A stretch of 40,101 bases of DNA from Bacteroidales bacterium (GCA_027067975.1 JAMOUS010000162.1:1-40101); one strand, 5' to 3'. Shown: positions 8,916-17,514, numbered from the stretch's first letter. Translations and numbers: made by a program. Notes: generated from the letters alone by a model not told the origin.

Positions 8916-10202
8916 CTATTCATAAGCTTGCGGCGTATATTTCTCGAGCTTCTGTTCCGCGAAGATGGGTTCGAAGCGTGTGAAACGCTGCAGGCCGTTC
9001 ACGAGGGGCACCGAGGGCCAGTCGTTGCCGATGAGGGGCCGGACGTAGTCGAGGAACTCGTCGGTGACGTCGATGCGGTTGGGGGCGATCCATTTTTCGG
9101 GGAAGGTTCGTTCCGAGAGGGCGACCTTTTCGAGGGGCACCTTGTCGTAACGGACCGTATAGTTGGGTCCTGGTACACGCAGGAGGGTTGCCATCCAGCC
9201 GTTGCCGTCGTGCAGGGCGATGTCGACGGCTTTGCGACCCACCTGGTAGGCCTCTTCCAGGTCGACGGTGGAGGCATAGATGGCCGTATCGCGCTGGTCG
9301 GTGCCCATCACCTGGCCGCGGGCGGCACCGCGGGCTTTCAGTCCCACCTGGTTGAGGTAATTGATGACGGTCTGGTACACCGACATCTTCGTGGCGCCGA
9401 AGTTGGTATGCCCGAACGAGTCTTTCACCTCGCCCAGGTCGCCCACGTCGAACCCTTCGCTGATGACCACCAGGCAGCGGCCGTCGCGTTTGAGTTGGTC
9501 GTTGACGTTATCGGCCAGTTCGGCGAGGGATACTTTCGATTCGGCCATGTAGATCTGCAGGGGGGTGCGGCGTTCCGGGTCGGCCAGACGGGCGGCGGCG
9601 GGGATATAGCCGATCTTGCGGCCCATGGCCTGCAGCACCAGCACCGGGTCAGCCGGCGACGAGCCGCGGTTCTCTTCTTCGGCATTCTGCACGACATGGC
9701 TCCAGTAACGGGCGACACTGCCATATCCCGGCGTGTGGTCGATGAGCTGGAATTCACTGTCACCGACATCGTTATCGATGGTCTTGGGCACCCCTACGGC
9801 CACCACGTCGAGCCCCTGCTCGCGGCAGATCTCGCTCACCTTCCAGGCGGTGTGCTGCGAATCATTGCCGCCGATGTAGAAGAAATATCCGATATTGTGG
9901 GCGCGGAACACTTCCACGATCCGGTCGAAGTCCTTCGTCTGATGATCTTTCAGTTTATAGCGGCAGGTGCCGATACTGCCGGCGGCCGGCGTGTTCTTCA
10001 GCAGGGCGATCTCCTCCTCTTTCTGAGCCGAAAGGTTGAGGAGCTCTTCTTTCAGCACCCCTTCAATGCCGTGCCAGCCGGCATAGAGCGTACCAAAAAC
10101 ATCCGGATAGGCGCGGCAGGCATCGATAATGCCCCGCAGCGAGTTGTTGATCACCGGAGAAGGACCTCCGGATTGGGCGATGATGACGTTCTTACTTTTC
10201 AT
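8916..10202 (-). CDS. pfp: Phosphofructokinase, pyrophosphate-type signatures
   Basis: This is a cytoplasmic phosphofructokinase-fold enzyme of 428 residues that phosphorylates fructose 6-phosphate. The N-terminal phosphoryl-donor loop is SGGPSPVINN. The donor-specificity stretch reads GGNDSQHT (residues 111-118), with Asp114 where ATP enzymes have Gly. The catalytic stretch is VPKTIDNDVG, with Lys140 where ATP enzymes have Gly. Both positions are established markers of pyrophosphate use. LQAMGRKIGYI provides the substrate MGR motif and ISEGFDVGD follows. Pyrophosphate-dependent enzymes are reversible, and some also phosphorylate sedoheptulose 7-phosphate, which would fit a cluster that includes transketolase. 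It lies 46 bases after the SDR gene and 38 bases before the HAD gene. The donor assignment is inferred from two residues only. Confidence 0.93.
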   Translation of the reverse strand: MKSKNVIIAQSGGPSPVINNSLRGIIDACRAYPDVFGTLYAGWHGIEGVLKEELLNLSAQKEEEIALLKNTPAAGSIGTCRYKLKDHQTKDFDRIVEVFRAHNIGYFFYIGGNDSQHTAWKVSEICREQGLDVVAVGVPKTIDNDVGDSEFQLIDHTPGYGSVARYWSHVVQNAEEENRGSSPADPVLVLQAMGRKIGYIPAAARLADPERRTPLQIYMAESKVSLAELADNVNDQLKRDGRCLVVISEGFDVGDLGEVKDSFGHTNFGATKMSVYQTVINYLNQVGLKARGAARGQVMGTDQRDTAIYASTVDLEEAYQVGRKAVDIALHDGNGWMATLLRVPGPNYTVRYDKVPLEKVALSERTFPEKWIAPNRIDVTDEFLDYVRPLIGNDWPSVPLVNGLQRFTRFEPIFAEQKLEKYTPQAYE

Positions 10203-10248
10203 AGTTTCTTGCCGTTAACGAGATTGTATCCTATCGTTATTCGAGCTT

Positions 10249-11100
10249 TTAAACGCCTGCATAGGCGTTGAATCCTCCGTCGATGGGGAGGGTGATGCCG
10301 GTGATGAAGCTTGCCATATCGGAGAGGAGGAAGGCGATGGCGCCGTGGATCTCTTCATAATCGCCGAAGCGTCCCATGGGGGTATTGGCGAGGATCTTCT
10401 TTCCGCGTTCCGACAGTTCCCCGGTTTTTTCGTCATAGAGGAGGAAGCGGTTCTGTTCGCCGACGAAGAAGCCGGGGGCGACGGCGTTGACGCGGATGTT
10501 TTGTTTGGCCAGGTGTACGGCCAGCCACTCGGTGAGGTTGCTGACGGCGGCCTTGGCGGCCGAGTATGCGCCCACGCGGGTGAGGGGATGGTAGGCGCTC
10601 ATGGAGGAGAAGTTGATGACGGCGCCGCCGCCCAGTTCCAGCATATCGCGGGTAAAGACAAGGGTGGGTAACAGGGTGCCGGAGATGTTGAGGTCGAAGA
10701 CCCACCGGAACCCTTCGATGTCGAGGCCGTATATGGAACGCTGCAGCTCCTCCTCGGTGGTCTTCTCGAGCATCTCCACGTCGGTGGTGCCTTTGGGAGA
10801 GTTGCCGCCGGCAGCGTTGATGAGGAAAGAGACCTTGCCGAAAGCTTCATGCACCTGACGGCGGGTCTCCTCGAGGGATCCCTTGTCCAGAACGTTGGCG
10901 GTAAGGCCAAGTGCCGGCCGGCCGGTCTCTTTTTCGATCGTGCCGGCCACCTCGCGGGCCCGCTCACCATTGAGGTCGAGCACCACCATCTTCATCCCGG
11001 CACGGGCCAGGGAGAGCGCCAGCGACGAGCCGATGGCCCCTCCGCCACCGGTCAACACACATACCTTGTCTTTCAGGTCGTCAAAGGTGAGTTTTTTCAT
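10249..11100 (-). CDS. uxuB: SDR oxidoreductase, probable fructuronate reductase (mannonate oxidoreductase)
   Basis: The 283-residue protein is a classical short-chain dehydrogenase. TGGGGAIG (residues 17-24) is the cofactor loop, NAAGG (95-99) is the structural motif, and the catalytic Ser-Tyr-Lys set is SSMSAY followed by YSAAK with Tyr179 and Lys183. The C-terminal VAPGFF and ITLPIDGGFN motifs are typical. Length and the APGFFVGEQNRFLL segment resemble the SDR-type D-mannonate oxidoreductase of Bacillus subtilis UxuB, which reduces fructuronate to mannonate with NADH. That function fits UxaC in the same gene train. It is the first enzyme gene after the LacI-type regulator (48-base gap), the usual place for a pathway-defining enzyme. 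Other sugar or sugar-acid substrates of the SDR family remain possible. Confidence 0.82.
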   Translation of the reverse strand: MKKLTFDDLKDKVCVLTGGGGAIGSSLALSLARAGMKMVVLDLNGERAREVAGTIEKETGRPALGLTANVLDKGSLEETRRQVHEAFGKVSFLINAAGGNSPKGTTDVEMLEKTTEEELQRSIYGLDIEGFRWVFDLNISGTLLPTLVFTRDMLELGGGAVINFSSMSAYHPLTRVGAYSAAKAAVSNLTEWLAVHLAKQNIRVNAVAPGFFVGEQNRFLLYDEKTGELSERGKKILANTPMGRFGDYEEIHGAIAFLLSDMASFITGITLPIDGGFNAYAGV

Positions 11101-11148
11101 GGTCGGATGTTTTTTCTGTTTTTGGATTGCTTGTCAAATCCTTCCTCC

Positions 11149-12195
11149 TTACAGGTCGGAGTAGTCGGTGTAGTTCTCTTTTACCACGATCTCGATGGGC
11201 ATGGGATGTTCGCGTTTTACCTCTTTTTTCCGGACCAGGTGGTCGAAGAGGGTGCGCATGGCACCATATCCCTGGGCGACGGGTTTTTGACAGAGGAGGA
11301 CATCGATGACCCCCTGGTTGAGGTATTGGACGTTGTCAGGGGTGAGGTCGTAGCCGACGAACATCAGTTTTTCACGCCGGATCTTCCGGATGCTGCGGGC
11401 GACCTTGTGGGCGGAAGAGGTGACGAAAAGGCCGCGGGTTTTGTGGTGAAGATGTTCATAGAGGGTGTGGGAGAGAAGGAGCTCTTCGCGGGGGGCAATG
11501 TGGAGGCTTTCCACCTTCCCCTTGAAATGATGATCGTTCAGAAAAGCCCGCAAGCCTTCCTCGCGTTTCTTCAGATGCAGATGGTTCTCCAGGTCGGACG
11601 TAAAGTTGACGATGAGCACCTCGGAATGCTTTTTCAGGTGAAACCAGATCAGCCGTCCCGCGAGATAACCGCTGCGGAAGGGGTCTTGTGCGAAGAAGCT
11701 CAAGTAGTTGGTGCCCTCGAGGATCGAATCGATGAAAACATAGGGAATTCCTTTCATGTCCAGTTTTCTGACGAGATCTTCCGCTTCGCGGTGGAAGACC
11801 GGCGCGAGCACCACGCCGTCAGGTTGTTCGACCAGCATGTTGAGGGAGTTCTGCCGAAAGGATTCCTCATCGAAGATGTCGAAAAAGTGTTCTTTGACGG
11901 TGATGCGGTATCCTGCCAGTTCTTCCGCGGCTTTCCGGATCCCTTCGAGGGGCAGTGACCAGTAGGCATTGTCCCGCCGGGGACGGGGGATGAAGGTGGC
12001 AAGGATGAAGGTTTTGTCCGAAGCCAGCCGCTGCGCCAGGAGGTTGGGCTCATAGTTCAGTTCACGGCAGATCTTCAGAACCTTTTCTTTCGTTTTCTCC
12101 GATACCCTTCCGCGGTTATGGATCACACGGTCGACCGTGCCGATCGATACCCCCGCACGTTCGGCGATCTCTTTGATGCTGACCTTTTTCTCCAT
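11149..12195 (-). CDS. LacI-family transcriptional regulator
   Basis: The protein (348 residues from MEKKVSIKEIAERAGVSIGT) has an N-terminal LacI helix-turn-helix with the recognition segment VSIGTVDRVIHNRGRVSEKT, the hinge segment LAQRLASDK, and a periplasmic-binding-protein-like sensor domain. A longer in-frame start further upstream would cross the predicted promoter and operator, so ATG 12195-12193 is preferred. Regulators of this type bind palindromic DNA and release or bind on a sugar or sugar-acid signal. It heads the minus-strand train and is divergent from the lactate dehydrogenase gene. A near-perfect palindrome with central ACGT lies just upstream of its -7 element, which suggests autoregulation and control of the whole train. 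The effector is unknown; a uronate, fructuronate or mannonate would be the natural candidate. Confidence 0.94.
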   Translation of the reverse strand: MEKKVSIKEIAERAGVSIGTVDRVIHNRGRVSEKTKEKVLKICRELNYEPNLLAQRLASDKTFILATFIPRPRRDNAYWSLPLEGIRKAAEELAGYRITVKEHFFDIFDEESFRQNSLNMLVEQPDGVVLAPVFHREAEDLVRKLDMKGIPYVFIDSILEGTNYLSFFAQDPFRSGYLAGRLIWFHLKKHSEVLIVNFTSDLENHLHLKKREEGLRAFLNDHHFKGKVESLHIAPREELLLSHTLYEHLHHKTRGLFVTSSAHKVARSIRKIRREKLMFVGYDLTPDNVQYLNQGVIDVLLCQKPVAQGYGAMRTLFDHLVRKKEVKREHPMPIEIVVKENYTDYSDL

Positions 12196-12221
12196 TTTTT
12201 CCCTCAGCTGGTTCTCCTCAG

Positions 12222-12229
12222 CAAATATA
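12222..12229 (-). promoter_or_regulatory. -7 promoter element of the LacI regulator
   Basis: On the minus strand TATATTTG is an exact match to the Bacteroidota -7 word TAnnTTTG. It lies 26 bases upstream of the regulator start codon, leaving a leader of about 20 bases. No good TTG is present at -33; the position is instead occupied by the palindrome at 12245-12260. Confidence 0.55.
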
Positions 12230-12244
12230 CGCTTTTTTCTTATT

Positions 12245-12260
12245 GCGTGTACGTTCACGC
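12245..12260. promoter_or_regulatory. Candidate LacI-type operator
   Basis: The 16-base inverted repeat GCGTGTACGTTCACGC has 7 of 8 base pairs symmetric about a central ACGT, the centre type preferred by LacI-family regulators. It lies 15 bases upstream of the regulator -7 element, over the -33 zone, and 98 bases before the divergent lactate dehydrogenase start. Position and symmetry suggest the adjacent LacI protein binds here; this is inference from sequence alone. Confidence 0.5.
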
Positions 12261-12358
12261 ATGAAAAAATTCTTGGAGAGGGATGGGGGTGTGAGGGGAT
12301 TTTCATTACTTTTAATAAAGATGAGATGACCGTTGTAGTATTTTAAAGAACTTTGGAT

Positions 12359-13324
12359 ATGGAAGGAATGAATACGCGTTCAACAAGAAGGAAGGTTGTG
12401 GTCGTCGGGGCCGGGGCCGTAGGGTCGACCTTTGCGTATGCCCTGGCGCGTGACGGGGCGGCCGACGAGATCGTCCTGATCGATGCCAATGCGCAGTTGG
12501 TAGAGGGGCAGGTGCTTGACCTGGCCCATGGGCAGCCTTTCTTTCCCTCGGTGGAGATCCGTGTGGGGGATCAGGAGGATTACGGCGATGCCGATGTGAT
12601 CGTGATCACGGCGGGGGCGGCGCAGCGTCCCGGGGAGAGCCGGCTCGACCTGCTGCAACGCAACCGCCGCATCATCGAAAGCATCGTCGACGATATCGTG
12701 GCCAGCGGCTCCGGCGCGGTGGTGCTCGTGGTCACCAACCCTGTGGATGTGCTGGCCTATGTGGCGTGGCGCCGCGCCGGCTGGCCCGCCGGAAGGGTCA
12801 TCAGCTCCGGCACCGTCCTCGACAGCGCCCGCCTGCGTTACTTGCTGAGCCGCTACCTCGCCATAGACATCCACAGTGTCCATGCTTACGTCCTGGGCGA
12901 ACACGGCGACAGCCAACTGGTCGCATGGTCACTCTCCCACATCGGCGGCGTACCCGTCGATACCTATTGCGGCAGCGCATCGCGCTTTGCCGACTGGCCG
13001 GAACAGAAAAAACGGATCGCCGAAGAGGTGAAACGCTCGGCCTATCACATTATCGATTACAAAGGGGCTACCTGGTTCGGCGTGGGGATGGCCCTCGTGC
13101 GCATCATCCGCTCCATCCTCCGCGATGAGAAGAGCATCCTCACCGTCTCCACTGTACTCCGGGGAGAATACGGTTTGCAGGATGTCTGTATGAGCGTTCC
13201 CTGTATCGTCACCCACGAGGGGGTCGGGCAGATCATCTCCACACGGCTCCGTGATGAGGAGCAGGAAGCTCTGGCCCGTTCGGCCGGCGTAATCCGCAAA
13301 GCGCTCGACCAACTGGGAGTGTGA
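12359..13324 (+). CDS. ldh: L-lactate dehydrogenase
   Basis: The enzyme interconverts pyruvate and L-lactate with NADH in the cytoplasm. Residues are counted from ATG 12359 (321 residues); a TTG six bases upstream and an ATG nine bases downstream are alternative starts. The Rossmann loop is VVVGAGAVGSTFAYAL, and the substrate loop is AAQRPGESR with Gln89 at the position that separates lactate (Gln) from malate (Arg) dehydrogenases. The NPVDVL motif and the catalytic histidine motif VLGEHGDSQLVAWS are present. The C-terminal GEYGLQDVCMSVP stretch is typical. It is divergent from the LacI-type regulator across a 163-base region that holds the candidate operator, so it may share that control. 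The nearby LarA-like gene could be a lactate racemase partner, but it lies inside the opposite-strand train. Confidence 0.94.
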   Translation: MEGMNTRSTRRKVVVVGAGAVGSTFAYALARDGAADEIVLIDANAQLVEGQVLDLAHGQPFFPSVEIRVGDQEDYGDADVIVITAGAAQRPGESRLDLLQRNRRIIESIVDDIVASGSGAVVLVVTNPVDVLAYVAWRRAGWPAGRVISSGTVLDSARLRYLLSRYLAIDIHSVHAYVLGEHGDSQLVAWSLSHIGGVPVDTYCGSASRFADWPEQKKRIAEEVKRSAYHIIDYKGATWFGVGMALVRIIRSILRDEKSILTVSTVLRGEYGLQDVCMSVPCIVTHEGVGQIISTRLRDEEQEALARSAGVIRKALDQLGV

Positions 13325-13392
13325 ACCGTCCCGTCTTACGGATGAAAATGATATACCTATTTTTAGAGAGTGGAGAACTTAAACGAGAGATC

Positions 13393-14559
13393 ATGAGAAA
13401 GCTTTTGGGGTTGTCATGGATGGCGGTGTTGTTGTTGTCGTGTGCTCCGCATGAGGAGGAGGGTGTGACGAACGATCTGGGCAGCTTGTACCGGCTGGCG
13501 GAGGCGAAAAGCCGGTCGATCAGTCCGGAAAACTTCACCGGGGAGAAGGGGAAAGGCGGTATGGCCACCCTCGAGGAGGGGACGGCCGCCGGCCCGGCCC
13601 GCGAACTGGGAAGAGGCTGGAAGGTGAACCCTTTCATCAACATTGCTCCCGGCGACACCTTTACCCTGGCCGACATCCGGGGGCCGGGGGTGATCCGCCA
13701 TATCTGGATGACCCCGACGGGCGTGTACCGCCTGATGATCCTGCGCATCTACTGGGATGACGAGAAGACCCCTTCGGTGGAGGTGCCGGTGGGCGACTTC
13801 TTCTGCAGCGGCTGGGGCCAGGGCAACGAGCCGCAGATCGCCTCACTGGCCATTTGTGTCAATCCCCGCAGCGGATTCAACAGCTATTGGCAGATGCCTT
13901 TCCGGCAACGGTGCCGAATCACCATGGAGAACAAGGCTGACCTCCCCGCCCGCCTATATTATCAAATCGATTACCAGCTCACCCGCGTGCCGCGGGATGT
14001 CGCCTATTTCCATGCGCAATTCCGCCGTACCAATCCCCTGCCTTACAAACAGCCTTTCACGATCGTCGACGGCATTCGCGGCAAGGGACAATATGTAGGT
14101 ACATACCTGGCCCACGGTGCCTTCAGCAAATGGTGGTGGGGGGAAGGGGAGATCAAATTCTATATCGATGGTGACAAGGAGTTCCCCACCATTTGCGGCA
14201 CAGGCGAGGAAGACTATTTCTGCGGGTCCTATGCATATGAGATGCGCGACGGCGGCGGCCCCGACGGCCGCGATGCGTATACCGAGTTTTCCACACCCTA
14301 CACCGGTTTTTACTATGTACGCGGGGCCTTCGGCAAATACCGCAACCGGGTGGGGGAATACCGCTGGCACATCACCGATCCCGTGTGTTTCGATCATGAC
14401 CTGCGGGTGACGATTCAGGCTTTGGGGTGGAAAGAAGGCGGTCTCTACAAAGCCCTGGAGGATGATATGGCGGCCGTGGCTTACTGGTACCAGATGGAAC
14501 CGCACAATCCCTTCCCGCCGCTGCCTTCCAGGGAGGAACTGGTGATACGGCCCGAGTGA
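13393..14559 (+). CDS. DUF2961 lipoprotein, glycoside hydrolase family 172
   Basis: The 388-residue protein starts at ATG 13393, which gives a short lipoprotein signal ending in VLLLSC at residue 17; an earlier in-frame ATG would place this signal internally. DUF2961 proteins form GH172, whose characterised members act on fructofuranosides and D-arabinofuranosides. Visible family features are GVIRHIWMT, the GDFFCSGWGQGNE region, SYWQMPFRQ, and GTGEEDYFCGSY near residue 275, which contains the conserved acidic pair. The usual GTGTEDYF motif has Glu in place of Thr. It follows lactate dehydrogenase by 68 bases on the same strand and converges on the GH92 gene with 9 bases between stops. Surface location is inferred from the lipobox. 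The sugar removed cannot be deduced. Confidence 0.9.
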   Translation: MRKLLGLSWMAVLLLSCAPHEEEGVTNDLGSLYRLAEAKSRSISPENFTGEKGKGGMATLEEGTAAGPARELGRGWKVNPFINIAPGDTFTLADIRGPGVIRHIWMTPTGVYRLMILRIYWDDEKTPSVEVPVGDFFCSGWGQGNEPQIASLAICVNPRSGFNSYWQMPFRQRCRITMENKADLPARLYYQIDYQLTRVPRDVAYFHAQFRRTNPLPYKQPFTIVDGIRGKGQYVGTYLAHGAFSKWWWGEGEIKFYIDGDKEFPTICGTGEEDYFCGSYAYEMRDGGGPDGRDAYTEFSTPYTGFYYVRGAFGKYRNRVGEYRWHITDPVCFDHDLRVTIQALGWKEGGLYKALEDDMAAVAYWYQMEPHNPFPPLPSREELVIRPE

Positions 14560-14568
14560 GGGGAAAGG

Positions 14569-17514
14569 TCAGTGAAAGAAAGCCCCGGAAGGGACCGGCC
14601 CGGCCGTAAATGACGGTCCTGACCATTCGAGCCGCAGCTTCGGCGTGCCGCCCACCTGGGCATGGTCGACACGGATGCGGTGCATCCCTTTTTGCAGGGC
14701 CAGCCGTGCCTCGCGCCATCTGCCTTCGTTGAGGATCACAGGCCGTCCGTCGATCTCGAGACGGCTGCCGTCTTCCGAAATAAGATAAAAGGTGTAGATG
14801 CCGGTCTGCGGCACCTTCAGGTAGCCCTGAAAGGTGATGGCGTGTTTGTCGTCGAGGGGGAAGTCGAGGGAGGTGCCGACGGTGGCAGCCACTCCTTCCC
14901 GCACTACCGGGTAGTGGCGCATCTGGTTGAGGTGGCGGCAGGCCCATACGCGGCGATAGTGGTAGGTGAGACCCGGGCGGGGTCGGCGCACGGTCACGGC
15001 CGGAAGGGGTGTCAGCCGCCGCAGGCGCAGCCAGGCGGGGTATCCGGCACCGGCGTCTTCTGCGACACTGCAAGCCTGCAGCAGACAACCGCTGTCGACG
15101 GACAAGGGAGATACATAAGGCCGGCCTGCCAAACAGGGATCGCGGCCGTCACACGAATAAAGGATCTTGCCGGCCCCCGCGGCGGAGAGTGTGGTGCGGC
15201 ACATCCCCTCAAACGTGACGATGCCGTCGGGAGGGATGGAATGCCCTTCCGGAGCGATCTTCACCATCGGAGTCACAGGCCAGTCGGGAGGGAGAGGCCG
15301 CTGCGCGCAACCACGTGCCCAGGTGGTGTCGGGAACAGCTCCCATGACAAACTCCAGCGTGCCGCCGGCCATGATCTCCGCATGCCGCAGATAAGAACGG
15401 TCCAACGGCCGTCCGTTGAGGGAGACCGACCGGATGTAAACGTGCTCCGGGGTGTTGTCCCGCACCACGATACGGAACTTCTTCCCGTTCTCCAGCCGGA
15501 TCACTGCTTTCTCCACCAGGGGAGATCCCAACGCGTACCTATCGGTGCCGGGGGTGACGGAATAGAATCCCAACGCACTGAGCACATACCATGCCGACAT
15601 CTGGCCGGCGTCGTCGTTGCCGGCGAGGCCTTCCGGCCCGCAACGGTACTGGCTCTCCATGATCTTCCGTACCATCGCCTGGGTCTTCCACGGCATGCCG
15701 GCATGGTCATAGAGATAAGCCACATGGTGTGAAGGCTCGTTGCCATGGTAATATTGTCCGATCATCAGCGACGAGCGGCGTCCCTGGTAGGTGGTGGGGT
15801 TTTCGGTGGTGAAGAACCGGTCGAGCCATTGTCCGAAGGCTTGGTCGCCGCCCATCATATCGATCAGGCCTTGCAGGTCGTGTGGCACAAAGGTGGTGTA
15901 CTGCCAGGCGTTGGCCTGGGTATAGTTGCGGGTATAGGCAAGGGGATCGAAAGGTTCGAGCCAGTGGCCGCGGTGGTCACGCGGCCGCATGAAACCGGTA
16001 ACAGTGTCATATAAGTTGCGGTAGAAGTGGGAGCGGGCGTTGTAGTACTGCCAGGCGGCCGTGTCCGGGTCGCGTGCCACCACCGCCACGCACCAGTCGT
16101 CGTAGGCGAACTCCAGCGTGCGGGAGACGGCCTGGTAGGTGTAATCGTAAGGGAGGTAGCCGAATACGTTGCCGGTGGTGCGGGTGCCGTAAGGGAGACG
16201 GGCCAGCTCCTTCATGGCCTGCAGCATCTCCAGCGTGTCGCGTACGCTCATTCCCTTTACCCAGGCGTCGGCGATGACGGGTAAAGAGTGGAAGCCGATC
16301 ATGATGGGCAGGTCGTTACCCGAGAGCTCAAAGACCGGCAGGTTGCCGGTGTGGCGGTAGCGGTCGAGGAAGGTGGCCAGGAGGTTGCGTGTGAGCGAGC
16401 GTTGCACGAGGGTGAAGAGCGGATGCAGTCCGCGAAAGGTATCCCACAGGGAGAAGTTGGTATACACTTCGTGATCGTCGCTGCGGTAGATACGGTGGTT
16501 GGGGCTGCGGTAGCGGCCATCGCGGTCGTTGTCGAGCGAAGGAAGAAGGAAACAGTGGTAGAGGGCGGTGTAAAAGAGGGTGTCATAGCGGGGAGCACGG
16601 GTGCGGACGGTGATCTTTTGCAGTTCTTTGTTCCAGGCTTTCCGGGCGGCCCGTCGGGCCTCGTCGAAATCTTTTTCGCTGCCTTCTTGCAGGTTACGCC
16701 GGGCTCCCGCCGGGTCGACGCGTGAGAGGGCCACCTTCACCTCGAGGGTGCGGGTGTGGGGGAAGCGGAACAACGCCTTGACAGCATGGCCGGCGGTCCG
16801 ACTGGCCGTGTCGGAAAGGAGACTGTCGCACAGGAGGGTATGGCTCTTGAAAGGCTCAGAGAACTCGATTGCAAACCAGACAGTCTGATAGTTCCGTAGC
16901 CCTCCCACGGAGCGGCGGCAGCCTTCGACCGTGCGGGGGCCGGTGATGTGCAGCACCAGCGAGTCGGGGCGGTCGTGGATGCCATGCACCAGGTCAAGCA
17001 GCAGGAGGGCGGTGTCTTGACGATGCCACGTGTAGCGGTGGAAGGCCACCCGCCGTAACGCAGTAAGCTCGGCAGTGACATGCACATCCTTCAGCTTAAC
17101 GCGGTAATACCCCGGCGAGGCTTCCTCGTCGTCATGGGAGAAGCGGCTGCGATAGCCTTTGTCCGGTTGACCGGCGGGGCCGGGTTCCCATTGTACCTTC
17201 CCTGTTAACGGCATCAGCAGCACGTCACCGCCGGCACCGCGTCCCGTGCCGCTGTAACGCAGATGGCTGAAACCGATGATCGAAGAATCAGAGTAATGAT
17301 ATCCCGTAGCATCATCGGGACCCGTGACGCGTGTGTCGGGCCCCGGCTGGATCATGCCGAAAGGCCATACAGGGCCGGGGAAGGTGTGCCCGTCGGCACC
17401 CGTGCCGATGAAAGGGTCTACATATCGAGCAGGATCCTCATCCCCGGAACGGCAAGAGACCATCCCTGCCAGGAGGATCAGGAAAGACAACGAACGTACG
17501 GAAAACGGTCTCAT
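14569..17514 (-). CDS. GH92 alpha-mannosidase lipoprotein with PA14-like C-terminus
   Basis: GH92 enzymes are calcium-dependent exo-acting alpha-mannosidases, widespread in Bacteroidota for trimming mannans and N-glycans. The chosen start (MRPFSVRSLSFLILLAG) yields a lipoprotein signal with cysteine 21 (GMVSC) and 981 residues. Catalytic-domain motifs include VDPFIGTGADGHTFPG, GFSHLRYSGTGRGAGGD, GNEPSHHVAYLYDHAG and GNDDAGQMSAWYVLSALGFY. After about residue 700 a chitobiase/hexosaminidase-type C-terminal module follows (ILYSCDGRDP), then a PA14-like segment at about 860-980 (GIYTFYLISEDGSRLEIDG), which is longer than the minimal 750-residue family architecture. It is transcribed towards the GH172 gene. 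The extra modules suggest binding to a glycan. Linkage specificity is not visible. Confidence 0.94.
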   Translation of the reverse strand: MRPFSVRSLSFLILLAGMVSCRSGDEDPARYVDPFIGTGADGHTFPGPVWPFGMIQPGPDTRVTGPDDATGYHYSDSSIIGFSHLRYSGTGRGAGGDVLLMPLTGKVQWEPGPAGQPDKGYRSRFSHDDEEASPGYYRVKLKDVHVTAELTALRRVAFHRYTWHRQDTALLLLDLVHGIHDRPDSLVLHITGPRTVEGCRRSVGGLRNYQTVWFAIEFSEPFKSHTLLCDSLLSDTASRTAGHAVKALFRFPHTRTLEVKVALSRVDPAGARRNLQEGSEKDFDEARRAARKAWNKELQKITVRTRAPRYDTLFYTALYHCFLLPSLDNDRDGRYRSPNHRIYRSDDHEVYTNFSLWDTFRGLHPLFTLVQRSLTRNLLATFLDRYRHTGNLPVFELSGNDLPIMIGFHSLPVIADAWVKGMSVRDTLEMLQAMKELARLPYGTRTTGNVFGYLPYDYTYQAVSRTLEFAYDDWCVAVVARDPDTAAWQYYNARSHFYRNLYDTVTGFMRPRDHRGHWLEPFDPLAYTRNYTQANAWQYTTFVPHDLQGLIDMMGGDQAFGQWLDRFFTTENPTTYQGRRSSLMIGQYYHGNEPSHHVAYLYDHAGMPWKTQAMVRKIMESQYRCGPEGLAGNDDAGQMSAWYVLSALGFYSVTPGTDRYALGSPLVEKAVIRLENGKKFRIVVRDNTPEHVYIRSVSLNGRPLDRSYLRHAEIMAGGTLEFVMGAVPDTTWARGCAQRPLPPDWPVTPMVKIAPEGHSIPPDGIVTFEGMCRTTLSAAGAGKILYSCDGRDPCLAGRPYVSPLSVDSGCLLQACSVAEDAGAGYPAWLRLRRLTPLPAVTVRRPRPGLTYHYRRVWACRHLNQMRHYPVVREGVAATVGTSLDFPLDDKHAITFQGYLKVPQTGIYTFYLISEDGSRLEIDGRPVILNEGRWREARLALQKGMHRIRVDHAQVGGTPKLRLEWSGPSFTAGPVPSGAFFH

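Noticed and set aside
6370-12200. Simple lactate-racemase plus lactate-dehydrogenase operon
   Set aside because: The ldh gene is on the opposite strand, while the LarA-like gene is embedded in a uronate/pentose-phosphate train; kept only as an alternative reading.
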